Below are positions 1-11,520 of a stretch of DNA of 64,000 nucleotides, piece after piece (position 1 is the stretch's first letter; each line of letters starts with the position of its first letter). The translations under genes were made by a program, and so were the position numbers. Under the pieces are notes generated by a model. It saw nothing but the letters and a program-made list of their open reading frames with translations. It ran no database searches and was not told the origin of the DNA. The stretch spans positions 10,482,209 through 10,546,208 of the forward strand of contig CM057003.1 of assembly GCA_029891345.1 (NCBI GenBank), in the 5' to 3' direction. Source of the DNA: Dryococelus australis (Eukaryota; Arthropoda; Insecta; Phasmatodea; Phasmatidae).

Positions 1-1729
1 CAACAAAACGCGGGGCAATTTAAATACAGCGTCCGAGTTAAAAGTAATCATGCGAGCCGGATTCATCTGAACTACGGGAGATAACACTATGAGTTCGTTA
101 GGTAAAATGAGTTACAAAATATTAATACAGTTTATAATCTAAGTCGACTATTAAAGGAGGACTGTGTTTCTGGTAGTCGATTTTCAAAGTCATTTTATTT
201 CATTATTCTAAAAGTAATTTGAAATAAAAAATATCCTTGGGATGGTTTAGTAAAAATGTATCTGTAATATCTGAAATGTGAAGGGTAATATCGCGCTTTA
301 ATAAAGAAAATGAGGGATGTCGAATTTTTTTCGTACAAATTTCGAAACTATCTATGAGAAAAAAAATTGTCATAAAGAATAATATTTATCTATTATTACT
401 ATCAAAAAATTTTCTTTAGTGCAACACTCCTAGATAAACGTTTTTATATAAAATATCTGCGAATTTTAAAACAGCACTGTTGATTTTGAGCCAGCTCCGG
501 TAGACAGCACTTGTAATTTCGTTATAAAGAAGCTAAGTAAAATTACCCACAAGTTTAAAAAAAAATTAATTTCGATTCACGATAAGTTATTATACTCAGG
601 AACTTTTTTATTTTGTTAACAAATTCTATACAATCGCAATGAAAATGATATCCCAGAGATACTACGTTAATATTGGTATATTTGGGAAAGGATAACATAC
701 CCTGTACGAAGATGAATAAAAATCACGGAGAATTTAAATCATGTTTGGCTGCTCTTGTTACTACAGCCGTAATAGTTCCCCACAATTTGTTTCTCTTTCC
801 TCTGTAGGGTTCAAAAGTTTTAAGTGTTAGTACATGTAAATAGTGATTATTATTAAACTGTCTAAGACTGACAACATTAAACACTCACTAGTAACGTCAT
901 ACGCCCCCTAAAATCCTAAAATTACTTCAGAAAACAATAATTAGTTTGTAAACATAACTTGAGAAAAATAAAAGCTACTGTCAAGTCAAAACTGCTTCAG
1001 TAAAATTACTTCTTAAACCTGCTTAAAAATTTTCAAACGTATGTTTTCTAAACTTATTCTTTTTAATTTAAAGGAACTTTTCGTGTACAAAGTTTTGTTG
1101 TGTAATCTTTACTCTATAAACTTTAAGCATACGAATGACACAAAATACACGTGAGATAAGTGAATTGTGCACTGTAAAGTTTGATGATTTTTTTAAACAT
1201 GTGATTGAGGACGTATCATGAATTACATAAATATGCTTAATTTATAGAAATTAAATCCTTATTCCGGCGTTCCTCTTGTATGGTGTGTACTGCAAATTTA
1301 CTTGTCCAATATTTCTATATATTAATATATTTTAAAATTATAACTGAATGCAATAAACTAAATTAAGCCCAAATCCTTACATCCCAGTAGTGAATTGTCT
1401 GCTTATTTCCCACTAAGAAGTTTCGAAAATATATTCATTGGCAGTAAGTACCTCGTGCATGTTTGATTAAACTCAGTGGTGAATTCATGAATGTTACACT
1501 TTTAACGGCATATTTACCTTATATAATAGTAGTCTATGGTACCGATCTTCTAAAGATATCTTCGACGTTTTCTAAAGGAAGCAATTTTCACAGCATATGC
1601 AGTTTCAAACAAATTCCGCTATATTCGGTAATTAGTAATTTCCAATTTGCTTATCTAGTGCCATGACTTTATTTATAGTATAAACCATGATTTTAGAAGA
1701 ACATATCTAACACTTGCCTGTTCTACTGG
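1..1729. other. A+T-rich intergenic DNA, no gene seen
   Basis: I see no gene or recognisable repeat here. The sequence is A+T-rich with many stops in all frames. The only ATG-started frame of note (67 codons near 1463) has no recognisable domain and is probably chance. Confidence 0.6.
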
Positions 1730-1813
1730 CAGAGTGTAGAACAATCTCGCTCGCTGCGCAAAACCTAACTCCGCTGCACAACTTTGACCTGCTTATCTGT
1801 CAACACAACTATA

Positions 1814-2045
1814 GGCTATTCACGATAAAGTGAGCATTTTTTAAGGCCCTTCCCAATTTTTCTTTTAAGCTAGTTTTGTCTTTCCGCCACTTTTTAATAT
1901 CAGTATTGCTATGTGATTAATAAATACGGTGTATACTTTCACCGCTATCAAAAGTTAATGCCTGAGGCTGCAAGAAAAAATATTTATTAGTGGTTAATAC
2001 CTCTTGTGAGAGCCTTTAAAAATGGTCACTTTATCGTGAACAGCC
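1814..2045 (+). mobile_element. Short-form MITE-1 (232 bp)
   Basis: The element starts GGCTATTCACGATAAAGTGA and ends with the near-exact inverse, TCACTTTATCGTGAACAGCC. TATA lies directly outside both ends (1810-1813 and 2046-2049), as target duplication or as the outermost repeat bases. The interior matches 21433-21665 in the opposite direction. It has no coding capacity, so it would depend on a transposase from elsewhere. Confidence 0.8.
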
Positions 2046-2165
2046 TATATCATAAACAGCCTGGACATATTTTGATGTAAGAACACCCTTCAGTAAAATG
2101 GTGCCTTAATGTCTCTGTATACTTCCTAAAGCCAATGTTTATTGCAGTTGTATTAAATTCAAAGC

Positions 2166-2327
2166 CGATCTCCCATGATGCAGTCGGTTGGTGCGCCGCT
2201 GGTCTGGGAGGTTCTGGTTGGTGAATCCCAGGCGAGCTATGCGTAATAGTTTAAGTTATGTTATAAGTTAGTATATAAGCCGTCCCCTGATAAGCCTTCA
2301 GGCATAACACCAAGGGAAGTTAATAAG
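2166..2327 (+). mobile_element. tRNA-derived SINE, family A, diverged copy
   Basis: The copy shares CAGTCGTTTGG-like and GAATCCCAG pol III box regions, the tract GTAAGTTAGT and the block CTTCAGGCATAACAC with the better preserved SINE at 8039-8223. It lies inside the MITE-2 copy and interrupts that match. Its B-box is damaged by a few bases, so it is probably silent. Confidence 0.65.
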
Positions 2328-2432
2328 CCATTTAGGAAACGTTGACCATGTTACTTTGATAGTTCTATTGGTGCGGATTAGGTCGACGTTAAGTGCATGT
2401 GCAGAGGACGAAAAATCGGCGTGCTCGCCTTT

Positions 2433-4246
2433 ACTGTAGTGTATATACTTAATACATTGTATCGCCACACTGCATTTCTTGGTTCACCTCTTTAGCTTGT
2501 CTCGCACATTTAGATGTTATTGGCATAGGGGTATACTATATTATCTAATACAATACTTTCTCTACAAAGCGGACCCTTCATTACAATATCGGGGAATAAA
2601 CGAAAATATAATGTAATAAATACTGCGTGGGGGAAAACTTGGAGAGATATATAGTATACGTGTGCATCACATAAGACTATTAACCCCTGAAAGAAAACGG
2701 GTGAACCCTGCTATGGTTTTCTAGTCAAATGTAACGTATACAGGCAGAACTACATAACTAAAGTGCAACGACCTGGGAGAAGTACATAGCGATAACATTA
2801 ACATCAAACATTAGCCAACTGGCAGTTAATTTGCATGAGGCAAACCACATCGTCGAAGTTGCTGGTATTCCACACCAACAGAATTTCAATTACCTGGATA
2901 TCCCTGCTCTCAATCAGGTTCTGCGCAGCCGCCTTTCATTCCTTGGTAGTGTTATTAATGCAAGGGATATGCACGCATCAGCTGGACTAGGGTTTATAAA
3001 GATATATCTCATTATGCCTGCTACAAATGCCAATTAAGTGAATAGAGTATTTGAAAGTAAAAAAAAAAATATATTATCTAGACATCTTGAATGTTGCACA
3101 CACTTAAAGTTTTGCAGAGTAGATTTAATTCAGTTCAAAATAAAAGTCGCTAATGTTCTCACACTTGGCCGTTACAATAAATCACGTGCCTGTATAATTA
3201 CATATTTAAAATGCCCCTGCCTAGCAGAGTTTGCGTTGGTAGAGCAATCAGATATTTATTTAAATCTCAGACACTTTGTGACAACTGAAAAGTGTCGGGG
3301 AATGATGCTGCTTACTTTTATTAAACACTCTCAAGTACGTGTAACGGTCACTGTACATTAAGGTGGGATCATACCTTATATAAATGTAGAGTTTCTCACA
3401 CTTTATTTTATATGTAGACCTGTTCTGACGGCAGTAGCGTGTACCGTTGACTTATCATTCAAATTGTAATATACTTTGTTGAGTCTAATTAACCTTAAAA
3501 CATTTGATTTATACTTTTAACGTAAAACAAAGGCCTCACTGGCCTGCTGCCGTTGTGGCCCACTTAATTCAAGATGGAGTATGGAACATTCCGTCACCAT
3601 CCATTATCGGCAGCGGTTAAATATTCAAATTAATACAGAGTACATAGGGCATAACCCAGGGTGCTTTCCAATACCGTGACTATTCAAAAAGGGGTGCCTA
3701 AATGTTGCCAACTTGCACACTATTTACAAGTTACTTGAAACCTGATAAAACAAAATAAAATTATAACAATTCACGTATGGAAAATTAACATTTCAGCTGC
3801 TGCGTGTACATTAATACTACGTAGAATTCAGAAAACAAAATTATGATATAACAATATTACATGTGAAACATATGACATTCATAATATTTGTTTACAAAAT
3901 AAACGTGCGTGTACTAGTATTGTAAATTTGCATGCCAACTTAAAATGCGTTGAAATGCAAATAGCACGTCTTAGATAGTCAGATGTTACAATACCGTATA
4001 TTTCATACACACAGTGTTTTTTAAACACGGAGACAAACTTCGGCAGTGTATTCCTGACGAAAATGGAAGACTAAAGTATAAATACCACTTTTCGCGTTAA
4101 TATTAAGGTAGCTGTGTGCCTTGAAAATCCTCATTAGAATTACCTTAGCCTGTATGTGGCATGCAAAACACAAGGTGTTTTTCTTTGAATGTTGAACATG
4201 AATTATCTCACAAACGGTTCACCGGGGAGTGTTTCGACAAGGCCAC
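2433..4246. other. A+T-rich intergenic DNA, no gene seen
   Basis: I see no gene here. Two adjacent chance frames (68 codons from 2831, 107 codons from 3038) have no domain I recognise, no flanking splice logic and no usable codon bias. A weak 107-codon frame alone does not support a gene call. Confidence 0.5.

Positions 4247-4274
<28 letters not shown>
4247..4274 (+). repeat. Poly-T tract (28 T)
   Basis: An uninterrupted run of 28 T. It could be the tail of a minus-strand retrocopy, but no retrotransposed body is recognisable upstream or downstream. Confidence 0.9.
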
Positions 4275-4277
<3 letters not shown>

Positions 4278-4519
4278 GATGGTCTTTGAAGATTGCTTGT
4301 AGCGTAGTGTTACCAAGTTTTAAGCCAACACAGGATGCCGCAGGCATTTACAAAAAGAAGGTGGGCTGCTATTGCCAATCGCGTTTTTATAGTTGTAAAA
4401 TCTCCTTTATGCAAAACACCATTCACTGATTCCCCCCCCCCCCCTAAAACAAGTGGCTTCTGATATCTTCAACTAAACGTATTTTAGAACTCAAATTTAG
4501 GGGATTAGTTAGGATAAGG

Positions 4520-5230
4520 AATTTCCGGCAGAAGTTTGTCCCCGCGTTTTAGAAACACGGGGTATAGTTCGTGATCGCTTCCCACCATGACCTCAGGCGT
4601 GGCGGGTGTGAATCGTCGAGTGTATAGTCTTTCTTTGGATGTTGTTTGGCGCGGCGACGGCGCCTTCCTCTGCTTGCACGGTAGCGTTCTCTCTGCCCGG
4701 CGCGGCATCGGATCACGCTGTTCTTGTCACAAGGACGAAAGTTATTTCACCCACGCATCTCCCACCTACGCCCTTTCTGCTGCAAGATTAGAAAAAAAAT
4801 AATAACCGCAATGTATTACGACGGTTAAACTAAAAACACGCTCATGTACGCGTGTTCTCTTGTGGAGGAACCGGCCACTGTTCGAAAATGCCGCGCCCAA
4901 CATTTTGGCAAGTGGATCCACACATAACCTAAACACTCAACGGGAAATTAGCCGCGCGGGACGGAGTGGAGAGATTTCGGTGGCTCTCAACTTCGATGTC
5001 TTGAGATCAGATGAGGGTGAAGCGAGTACGAAGCAGTTTCGGTATGCAAGGGCCGGGAAACTGGAGATCCCCGAGAAAACCCGCCAACCAGCAGCGTTGT
5101 CCGGCACGATTCCCACATGTAAAAGTCCCGGGAGCGACCCCGCTGGGCGAATACGTTTCGCCTAGGTGTGTCCAGTGTTCTTTGACATTTGTTTCACTTA
5201 GCTGGCGCTGGAAGTTCTGGATCGAATGAA
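4520..5230. other. G+C- and CpG-rich block
   Basis: Base composition switches sharply from A+T-rich to G+C-rich with many CpG (for example GCGCGGCGACGGCGCC near 4650). Short frames occur on both strands, the longest 101 codons at 4860-5165, with no recognised domain. The stretch near 5050-5150 (GAGATCCCCGAGAAAACC) resembles the reverse complement of the family-B SINE body at 12490-12669, so part of it may be an old antisense SINE. It could also be a promoter-type CpG island. Neither is proven. Confidence 0.5.
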
Positions 5231-5236
5231 TCTGGA

Positions 5237-5699
5237 CTCACAATATATCCGTCGCATCCGTCTATCATTTTCGTCCGTATGTTGAAAGCGATTCACAACA
5301 ATCCGTCGTCCAGTGTGACAACTTAATATCGCGATCTTTCTTTAGTTGGAGGTATATTCTGGTTGAAAATACATTTTCAAGAAAGGCACATTTTGGGAGA
5401 ACAATTTATTTACCTGATAAGTTTATATACTGGATAATTAATTCTTTTCATTTTAAATTTTATAATTTACGACCGAAAATAAATAAACACAGATCCACAA
5501 GCCTTGCAATTTTATTTCAAGGAGAGTATTCACATCTAAGGAATGCAGTCAGAAAACGGTGGATCATCCGTCCGTCGAAAGTTAAAGTTTAGTAAATATT
5601 TGACAGATTGACGGATAGAAAAAGAAGTTGGTCCGCGATTGGTCGAAGATCACGTGACCACCGGACGGACGACTGACGGATGTGACTGTCTATTGTGAG
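5237..5699 (+). mobile_element. MITE-5, single copy with TCCGTC-rich ends
   Basis: The two ends are inverted: CTCACAATA then ATCCGTC on the left, and GACGGAT then TATTGTGAG on the right. Extra TCCGTC or GACGGA motifs are spread through both halves. There is no coding frame. Length (463 bp) and structure fit a non-autonomous DNA transposon. It lies only 11 bp from MITE-2. I saw no second copy in the window, so the family is inferred from structure alone. Confidence 0.55.
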
Positions 5700-5710
5700 A
5701 GTATTCTAAA

Positions 5711-6071
5711 GATGAGGTAGACCGATCTCGCTGGCTGCGCATACCCAATCTCCGTGTCCCAATATTGAACTGCTTTTCTGTCAACGCGTCTAGCGAAAAC
5801 TGCGTGGATCGGATTTGAGGTTAGGACACTGTTTAGTAAACAAGTGCTTTGAGATATGTGTATACTTCCTCTTGGCAATTCGTAATGTAGTTTTATTAAT
5901 TTAAAATTGGTAAAAGTATTTTATTAATATAATAGTTTTTGCCATTTAAAAATTCAGATTTGAACAGACACGTTCATCACCGTTGACCATGTGACTTCGA
6001 CAGTTGTGTTCCTTTGAGATAGGTAAATGTCGGGTACAAGCGCAGAAGACGAATAAGCGGTCTACCTCATC
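5711..6071 (+). mobile_element. MITE-2 copy, left arm of an inverted pair
   Basis: The copy begins GATGAGGTAGACCG and ends CGGTCTACCTCATC, an exact 14-bp inverted repeat. The similarity continues inward more loosely (CTGCGC then ACCC). The sequence matches 6140-6490 in inverse orientation and 1730-2432 in direct orientation. A 62-codon minus-strand frame inside it is a by-product of the repeat and not a gene. Confidence 0.8.
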
Positions 6072-6139
6072 TTATGATCGTGAGTCACACTTTGCAGTAG
6101 CGCTGCCAAACTCGGCAGTTGTGTAGACCGTAGACTAAA

Positions 6140-6490
6140 GATGATGTATACCGCTTATTCGTCTCCTCCGCATGTACCCAACATTGATCTACCCCAAAGG
6201 AATACAACTGTCAAAGTCACGTGGGCAACAGTGATGTAGGTGTTAATTTTTTAAAGGAAAAACACTATTATATTAATGAAATGCTTTCACCAATTTGAAT
6301 TTAATCAAATTGCATTACAAATGGGCTAGAGGAAGTTTACACACATCTCGAAGCATTTGTTTACAAATCGGTTTTCAAACCTAAAAGTCAAACCCACGCC
6401 GTTTTCGCTAGACGTGTTGGCAGAAAAGCAGTTAAATGTTGGGACACGGAGATTGGTTGTGCGCAGCCAGCAAGAGTGGTCTACCTCATC
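6140..6490 (-). mobile_element. MITE-2 copy, right arm of an inverted pair
   Basis: Read on the minus strand, this starts GATGAGGTAGACCA and runs collinear with 5711-6071 through CTGGCTGCGCA, CAATCTCCGTGTCCCAA and TCTAGCGAAAACGGCGTGG. The two copies face each other across a 68-bp spacer (6072-6139). The overlapping plus-strand 99-codon frame at 6357-6656 crosses the element edge and is not a gene. Confidence 0.8.
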
Positions 6491-6944
6491 CTTAGTCACC
6501 GGGCGCCGTCATCTGTTCATTGGCTGGTGCCTATACGATGGCCACCTGGCTGTGCACGATTCGCTCGGCCTCTTGCTACGTGTGTGTTATTGGCAGAGAT
6601 CTGAAGAATTCGCGGATTCATTGCAATTGGTCCACGCGTTTTCGATCATCTTCTGAAGAACCCTGACTCGACTAGGAACACGCAATAAATCGCAGGCCCA
6701 ACCGTAGCCTCCCGCTGTGACAGCAAGCAACCGGTGATTAATTTTATCTGCGATATTGTACACAAGACTGTGCAGTCTAGCCTACAGGTCATTGAACTCG
6801 CGAATTTTTCCGGTCTATAGTTATTCGTTCACAGTCCTGCAAGGAGTGTAAGAAACGAGTAACTAATTCACGAAAGTAACAAGAAAATGAATGTTTTTAT
6901 TAACTCATTCAACACGGTGCCCGTGTACCATAGACTGTGTATAG
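6491..6944. other. Unassigned DNA with a MITE-4-like end
   Basis: The end of this stretch, near 6765-6830 (GTCTAGCCTACAGGTCATTG then AACTCGCGAATTTTTCC), closely matches the right end of MITE-4 at 16640-16695. The remainder is moderately G+C-rich. No gene is recognised. Confidence 0.45.
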
Positions 6945-7170
6945 TCTAGTCATAGTTTCTTCACACTCTTTGAATCAAATTAAAAAAAAAATACCCCCGT
7001 GTATGATATATTTGGTTGTTTCCTAAACATTTCATATATCACAAGCTTTTTAAACTGCTTTTGATAAAATTGTATCTTTAATTTTTTTCTAAAATTAAAC
7101 TTTTATATATTTAATGTAACAGTTAGAATGTTTATATATTGCGATAAATTTATGTGCGGCAACAAATCAT
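6945..7170 (+). mobile_element. MITE-3 fragment, left part
   Basis: TATAGTCTAGTCATAGTTTC, then GGTTGTTTCCTAA and a TATCACAA tract, match the left half of the MITE-3 copy at 56299-56700. The right end is not recognisable, so this is a truncated or decayed copy. Confidence 0.55.
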
Positions 7171-8038
7171 ATGTCGCAACAAAGAAAGTGTTTTTAGACT
7201 GGTGTGCCTAAATATGTACTCAAGATAAAATCAATACTTAAACATCTCACAAGACGTTAGAAATAAATACTTTAAAGTTATTTGTCATATACTGTTTAGT
7301 ATTCAGTGAAAAATATAATTATTGTATATATTATATATATTAGGTGTATAAGCATGTAGAGGAGGGCAGGATTTAGTGGCCACTCTAAGGTGAAGTGATA
7401 TTTAAATCGTTAACTGTAGGTAGAACAAAAATAGAAAATATCTCTCCATAAAATACCTACAGTTATTGTACTAACAACTAAACATGCCATTTTTAAAAGG
7501 ATTGCTAGTTATTATTTTTTATTGAATTTAAAAATCGGTTTATTAAATCCTTTAGTTCGCCCTGCTATGTCGGGTAAAGTCGCCGCTAACTGGCCAATCA
7601 CATTCCACGCATTTTAACACTTTCTAACCTTTGATATACAATCTGCACCCTTTCAGCTGGGGAGCGAATTAAATAAAAGCAAGTGACAAACACAAATGCA
7701 AACACGCTGCGGCCATTGTCGAGCGTTTGGAAAATACATTTAGTTTATTTTACGGCTGTCTGCTAGAAGTGACGATGCTGTTCCTAGCGTTATTTTTCAT
7801 ATAGAAAAAAAATATTACTTCTCCTTTTGCTAACACAAACATCGCACTCTCAAATGGGGAACGTTTCAATCCTTTATTTCAAACTTGCCCTCTCGGACGC
7901 CACTACATAAAAATCTCGTCTAGAGTAAAAACTAAGAAATATACTACATTTATTGGAATCATAGTAAATAATTGTAAACTTTCTACGTACTGAGATAAAA
8001 GTAACAGTATTTATCACATACCGTACATCAGGCATGAA
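7171..8038. other. A+T-rich intergenic DNA, no gene seen
   Basis: I see no gene or repeat in this stretch apart from the SINE target site at its right edge (8027-8038). Confidence 0.55.
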
Positions 8039-8223
8039 CATGGCCTCCCATGGCTCAGTCGTTTGGTGCGCCGCCGGTCTGGAGTGCGGGAAGCTCTGGG
8101 TTCGAATCCCAGGTAAGGCATGGGTGTTAGTTTAAGTTCGGTCGTAAGTTAGTTTGTAAGCCATCCCTGGATAAGTCTTCAGGCATAACACAGTGGGGAC
8201 GTTAATAAGTCTTATACAATACA
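8039..8223 (+). mobile_element. tRNA-derived SINE, family A, with perfect target duplications
   Basis: The head has an A-box-like TGGCTCAGTCGTTTGG and a consensus B-box GGGTTCGAATCCC, the internal promoter of tRNA genes. A non-tRNA body follows (GTAAGTTAGT, CTTCAGGCATAACAC), then a short ACAAT-repeat tail. The 12-bp sequence ATCAGGCATGAA flanks both sides (8027-8038 and 8224-8235), the mark of LINE-driven retrotransposition. The intact boxes and perfect duplication suggest a fairly young insertion, younger than the copy at 2166. Confidence 0.88.
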
Positions 8224-8235
8224 ATCAGGCATGAA

Positions 8236-9755
8236 GCAACTCGCAAAAATTTAAATAAAAATTGTAACTTATACAACAGCAAGCTCAGATGCTCGCAGAA
8301 CACAAATGTCTTTCCTCTGAACTGCTTCAACGCCTCACCACCAGACTGCAGCACACTCCAGTGGAGTAACACCTGGTGGCCACTTTACCCACCTGAACCT
8401 GATCTCCCCTACGTTAAAAGTAACAGAAAACTAGAACATTTTAAAGCTTACAATTTTCTTTTTCCTTTTTCTTCTGGCTCTGAAACACTAGTGCCTAGTG
8501 AGATTATGTCTGTATTTAGGTTTCAGAACAGGTCTACATTGTTTTGCTGCCTCGTGGTCAACCCTTCAATATCTGTACACATGTATATTTATTCCGGAAT
8601 AGCTAGAGCTAAGTAGTTTATATGAACTATTATGAACACCGCACTATGGGCACTGCATTTCCTTGGCTCTTTATTTCCTCTTACGCCATTGCAGTAACCA
8701 ACTATACACCGGATACTCTAACTTTACACTACAGAATTCACTGATGTTGATGTGTCAGCCGATGTAGTGCCGATTCGACTGTCCCATTCCAAGGACAACA
8801 GGGTAAAATCTGCACTGTGATTGATACAGAAATAGCATAAAAGTGCTTCTTATCCTCGAAATTTACTGTTGATGTGATTCAGCGTAGTAAGATCGTGATA
8901 AATAACTAGTAAAACAATTCATAATATGTGCAAGTTGTATTTTCAGAAGTAAAGAAATATTTATACAACCCTTATTCGAGATGGCACAGAAATCTAATCT
9001 CCATTTTCCGTCAACTACTAACGATAACATCTTGTTTCATAAAAAACACAGACATAAAAGCAGGCAAAAAAAAACGGAGACGACTCAAAGATGTTCATGA
9101 CTCTCAGGTCACGGGAACACATTATTCATTATCGCTCAAGACTTGGGTTTTAAAAGTGTAACAATTTCCTACTTTCCTTCAATTTGCAGTAAAAGCGATC
9201 TGCGATAACAAGTTTCCGTACACTACTCTGTCCCATACTAAATGTTATTCTCTCCCAAATAGTTTTGGCACTGCACAACATTCTACATTTATGCTGTCAC
9301 TCCAAATCCATACTTCAAAAATTTGTTATATTTTTGAACTTCCGCGTGGAACTTCATAGGAAAACAAAGTTTCTAAAAATTTTTATTGCTTTAATGACAA
9401 CAGAAAGTTAGCAACATTGCTTATGCGACATCACAAAACCATTTTATGTGTCATATCAGGTGGTGTCCAATAATTTAATGATTTGTTTTTAATACGCTTG
9501 AAAAATGTTCTTATTTGAAATCAAATTTAAGTCTTCAGCAACATTCGTGATATTATTATTATACAGATTCGCCATTGTCACAAAAGTGTAATTTCGCCTG
9601 AGATTATCACTCTTGGCATTTAAACAACATATTTATTTAGTATAGTATCATATCAAAAATTTTTAATATAAAATTTCTTTAATTTTTAATATACAGAATG
9701 AGTGTAAAAATCACCTAAAATTCCGACTGCATATATCTTATAAAAATAATTAGTC

Positions 9756-9757
<2 letters not shown>
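8236..9757. other. A+T-rich intergenic DNA, no gene seen
   Basis: No gene or dispersed repeat was recognised. One 77-codon frame at 8928-9161 has no known domain. Confidence 0.5.

Positions 9758-9836
<79 letters not shown>
9758..9836. repeat. (TA)n microsatellite, about 39 units
   Basis: An uninterrupted TA dinucleotide run. On the minus strand it reads as an Ile-Tyr repeat and creates spurious frames that cross it. Confidence 0.97.
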
Positions 9837-9837
<1 letters not shown>

Positions 9838-11058
9838 CATGCGACGTGTGGTCAACGGGGCTTTGTAAGAGTTGTACGGACTCCTCGAGGTGCAGCTGGA
9901 ACACAAGTTAATTTCAAGTACTACAGAAATTATTTGAAATGGAATGACATCGAGGATAATGACCTGTACAATGAGGTTGATGCTGGGCACTATGAACAAC
10001 TCTAAGAATATTACGTTATGTGCATATGCGTGTTGTTTGCCTGCTAAGCGCAGTAACACAATGGTTTCGAAATGTATTGCTTGAGTTCCTCGCATACGGT
10101 GAGGTTAGGACTGAACATGCAAGACGACTCTTTTCCGTTATAACGTGCTCATACGTAATCCGTCATTGGGAAGCCAATGTAGCTTCGGAATGACAGACGT
10201 TCATGCAACAACACTGTTGTAGCACTAATTTTGTCTATGACGTAATTTTATGGCATTGACTGGTTTTGCTGTGGTTGCAGATATTAATTCAACTACACAC
10301 TTTCCTGCATGAAACTGTGCTATTTGAAATTATTTCTGTAATATTTACTATAAACCTGTGTTTCAGTTCCGCCTTTAAGGGTGCGTACCAACCTTAGGAA
10401 ACATTGTCGCCCATATGTTGCGTATATATTTTCGACTTTTTTTTTTTGATAAGGCATATGCAGACGGGTTGAGCTGTAAGTGGCATGGATGTGTTTTTAG
10501 GTGTAGGTATAGATTACGTTTAGATAATACATTATTCCTTCATTATCGGAGGTGCAAATAAAGTAAATTAAAAAGAATGGTTTTTCTGTGTTTAAATAAA
10601 CATTTTACCTGTCTTCCACTGCTGCTTGCTCAACAATGCGTAAAACCAAGTATAGTGAATCGCAGATATTTAAAACAGTTAGTATAATAAAGCACTGTAA
10701 AACGTTTGAGTTGTCAGAATAAGAAAACAGATTAGCCTTGTAGCATTGCACTGCTCCTTATTTATTTTTAAAGCATCTTCTGCAAGTCCATTCCATTGTA
10801 CAGGAATTTTCTCGCTTGAATTTTAAGATAATATACAAAATTTCTGTCTTTAAAAAGAGACTTTTTTTTTTAAATATCGAATGAGCTGAAAATGTGTCCA
10901 ATACTTGCTGATATATTTGCCGGAACAGATATATCCAGGTGATGATAAAAATATGTGCTCCAATTATAGCAGCAACAGGAACAATTCAATGACATTTAGT
11001 CTGTCAGAAAAGAAATTCACAATGTATTTCCAGGATCTGTCAATAAACGTCGCTTGGA
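9837..11058. other. Unassigned DNA, no gene supported
   Basis: The DNA next to the TA run is less A+T-rich than its surroundings and holds frames of moderate length on both strands, but none has a recognisable domain. A plus-strand stretch near 10030-10190 lacks stops for roughly 50 codons. I could not place it in a family. Confidence 0.4.
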
Positions 11059-11326
11059 AATTACAAACTGATGGAAGGAAGGTAATGTCCTAATGAAAGT
11101 AATGAAGCTATTGACGATCCGGCGGTCATACATCCATTTCGCACGCAATTACAAACTGATGGAAGGAAGGTAATGTCCTAATGAAAGTAATGAAGCTATT
11201 GACGATCCAGTGGTCAGACATCCATTTCGCACGCAATTACAAACTGATGGAAGGAAGGTAATGTCCTAATGAAAGTAATGAAGCTATTGACGATCCAGCG
11301 GTCAGACATCCATTTCGCACGCAATT
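11059..11326 (+). repeat. 88-bp tandem triplication
   Basis: Three head-to-tail copies of an 88-bp unit begin AATTACAAACTGATGG and end CCATTTCGCACGC. They differ at only a few sites (for example GGCGGTCATA, AGTGGTCAGA and AGCGGTCAGA). The near-identity suggests recent local duplication. Confidence 0.93.
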
Positions 11327-11460
11327 CTCGTCGACAGCAGGTTATCAGCGTTTTGCTATCTGACGACGCATCTGCTGAACAAAAGCGAGGAAATTCCGAG
11401 CGATCACGAAAAGTACCTTGCAACAATTTGTCACTACTTCTATAGCTACCGTGACCTAAA

Positions 11461-11520
11461 GGCTGTTCGTAGTAAAGTAAATAATTTTGATATCAACTTT
11501 TGAAAAAAAAATTATAGTTA
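11461..11520 (+). mobile_element. MITE-1 end fragment
   Basis: GGCTGTTCGTAGTAAAGTAA followed by TTTTGATATCAAC and an A-tract matches the first 60 bp of MITE-1 in the orientation of 57357-57779. The rest of the element is missing. Confidence 0.55.

Larger units (their letters stand above)
1730..2432 (+). mobile_element. MITE-2 copy interrupted by a short MITE-1 and a SINE
   Basis: The left end (TCTCGCTCGCTGCGC) and right end (GCAGAGGACGAAAAATCGG) match the ends of the two MITE-2 copies at 5711-6071 and 6140-6490. The inner blocks GTCAACACAAC, GTATACTTCCT and CGTTGACCATGT also match. The match is broken twice: by a 232-bp MITE with TATA on both sides, and by a tRNA-derived SINE. Both insertions therefore came after this copy. 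The terminal bases have drifted and the outer limits are approximate. Confidence 0.65.

Noticed and set aside
4247-4274. Poly-T as the tail of a processed retrocopy on the minus strand
   Set aside because: No spliced-gene body or target duplication was recognisable beside it.
9715-10095. 126-codon minus-strand frame
   Set aside because: Much of it is translation of the TA microsatellite; the remainder is not recognisable.
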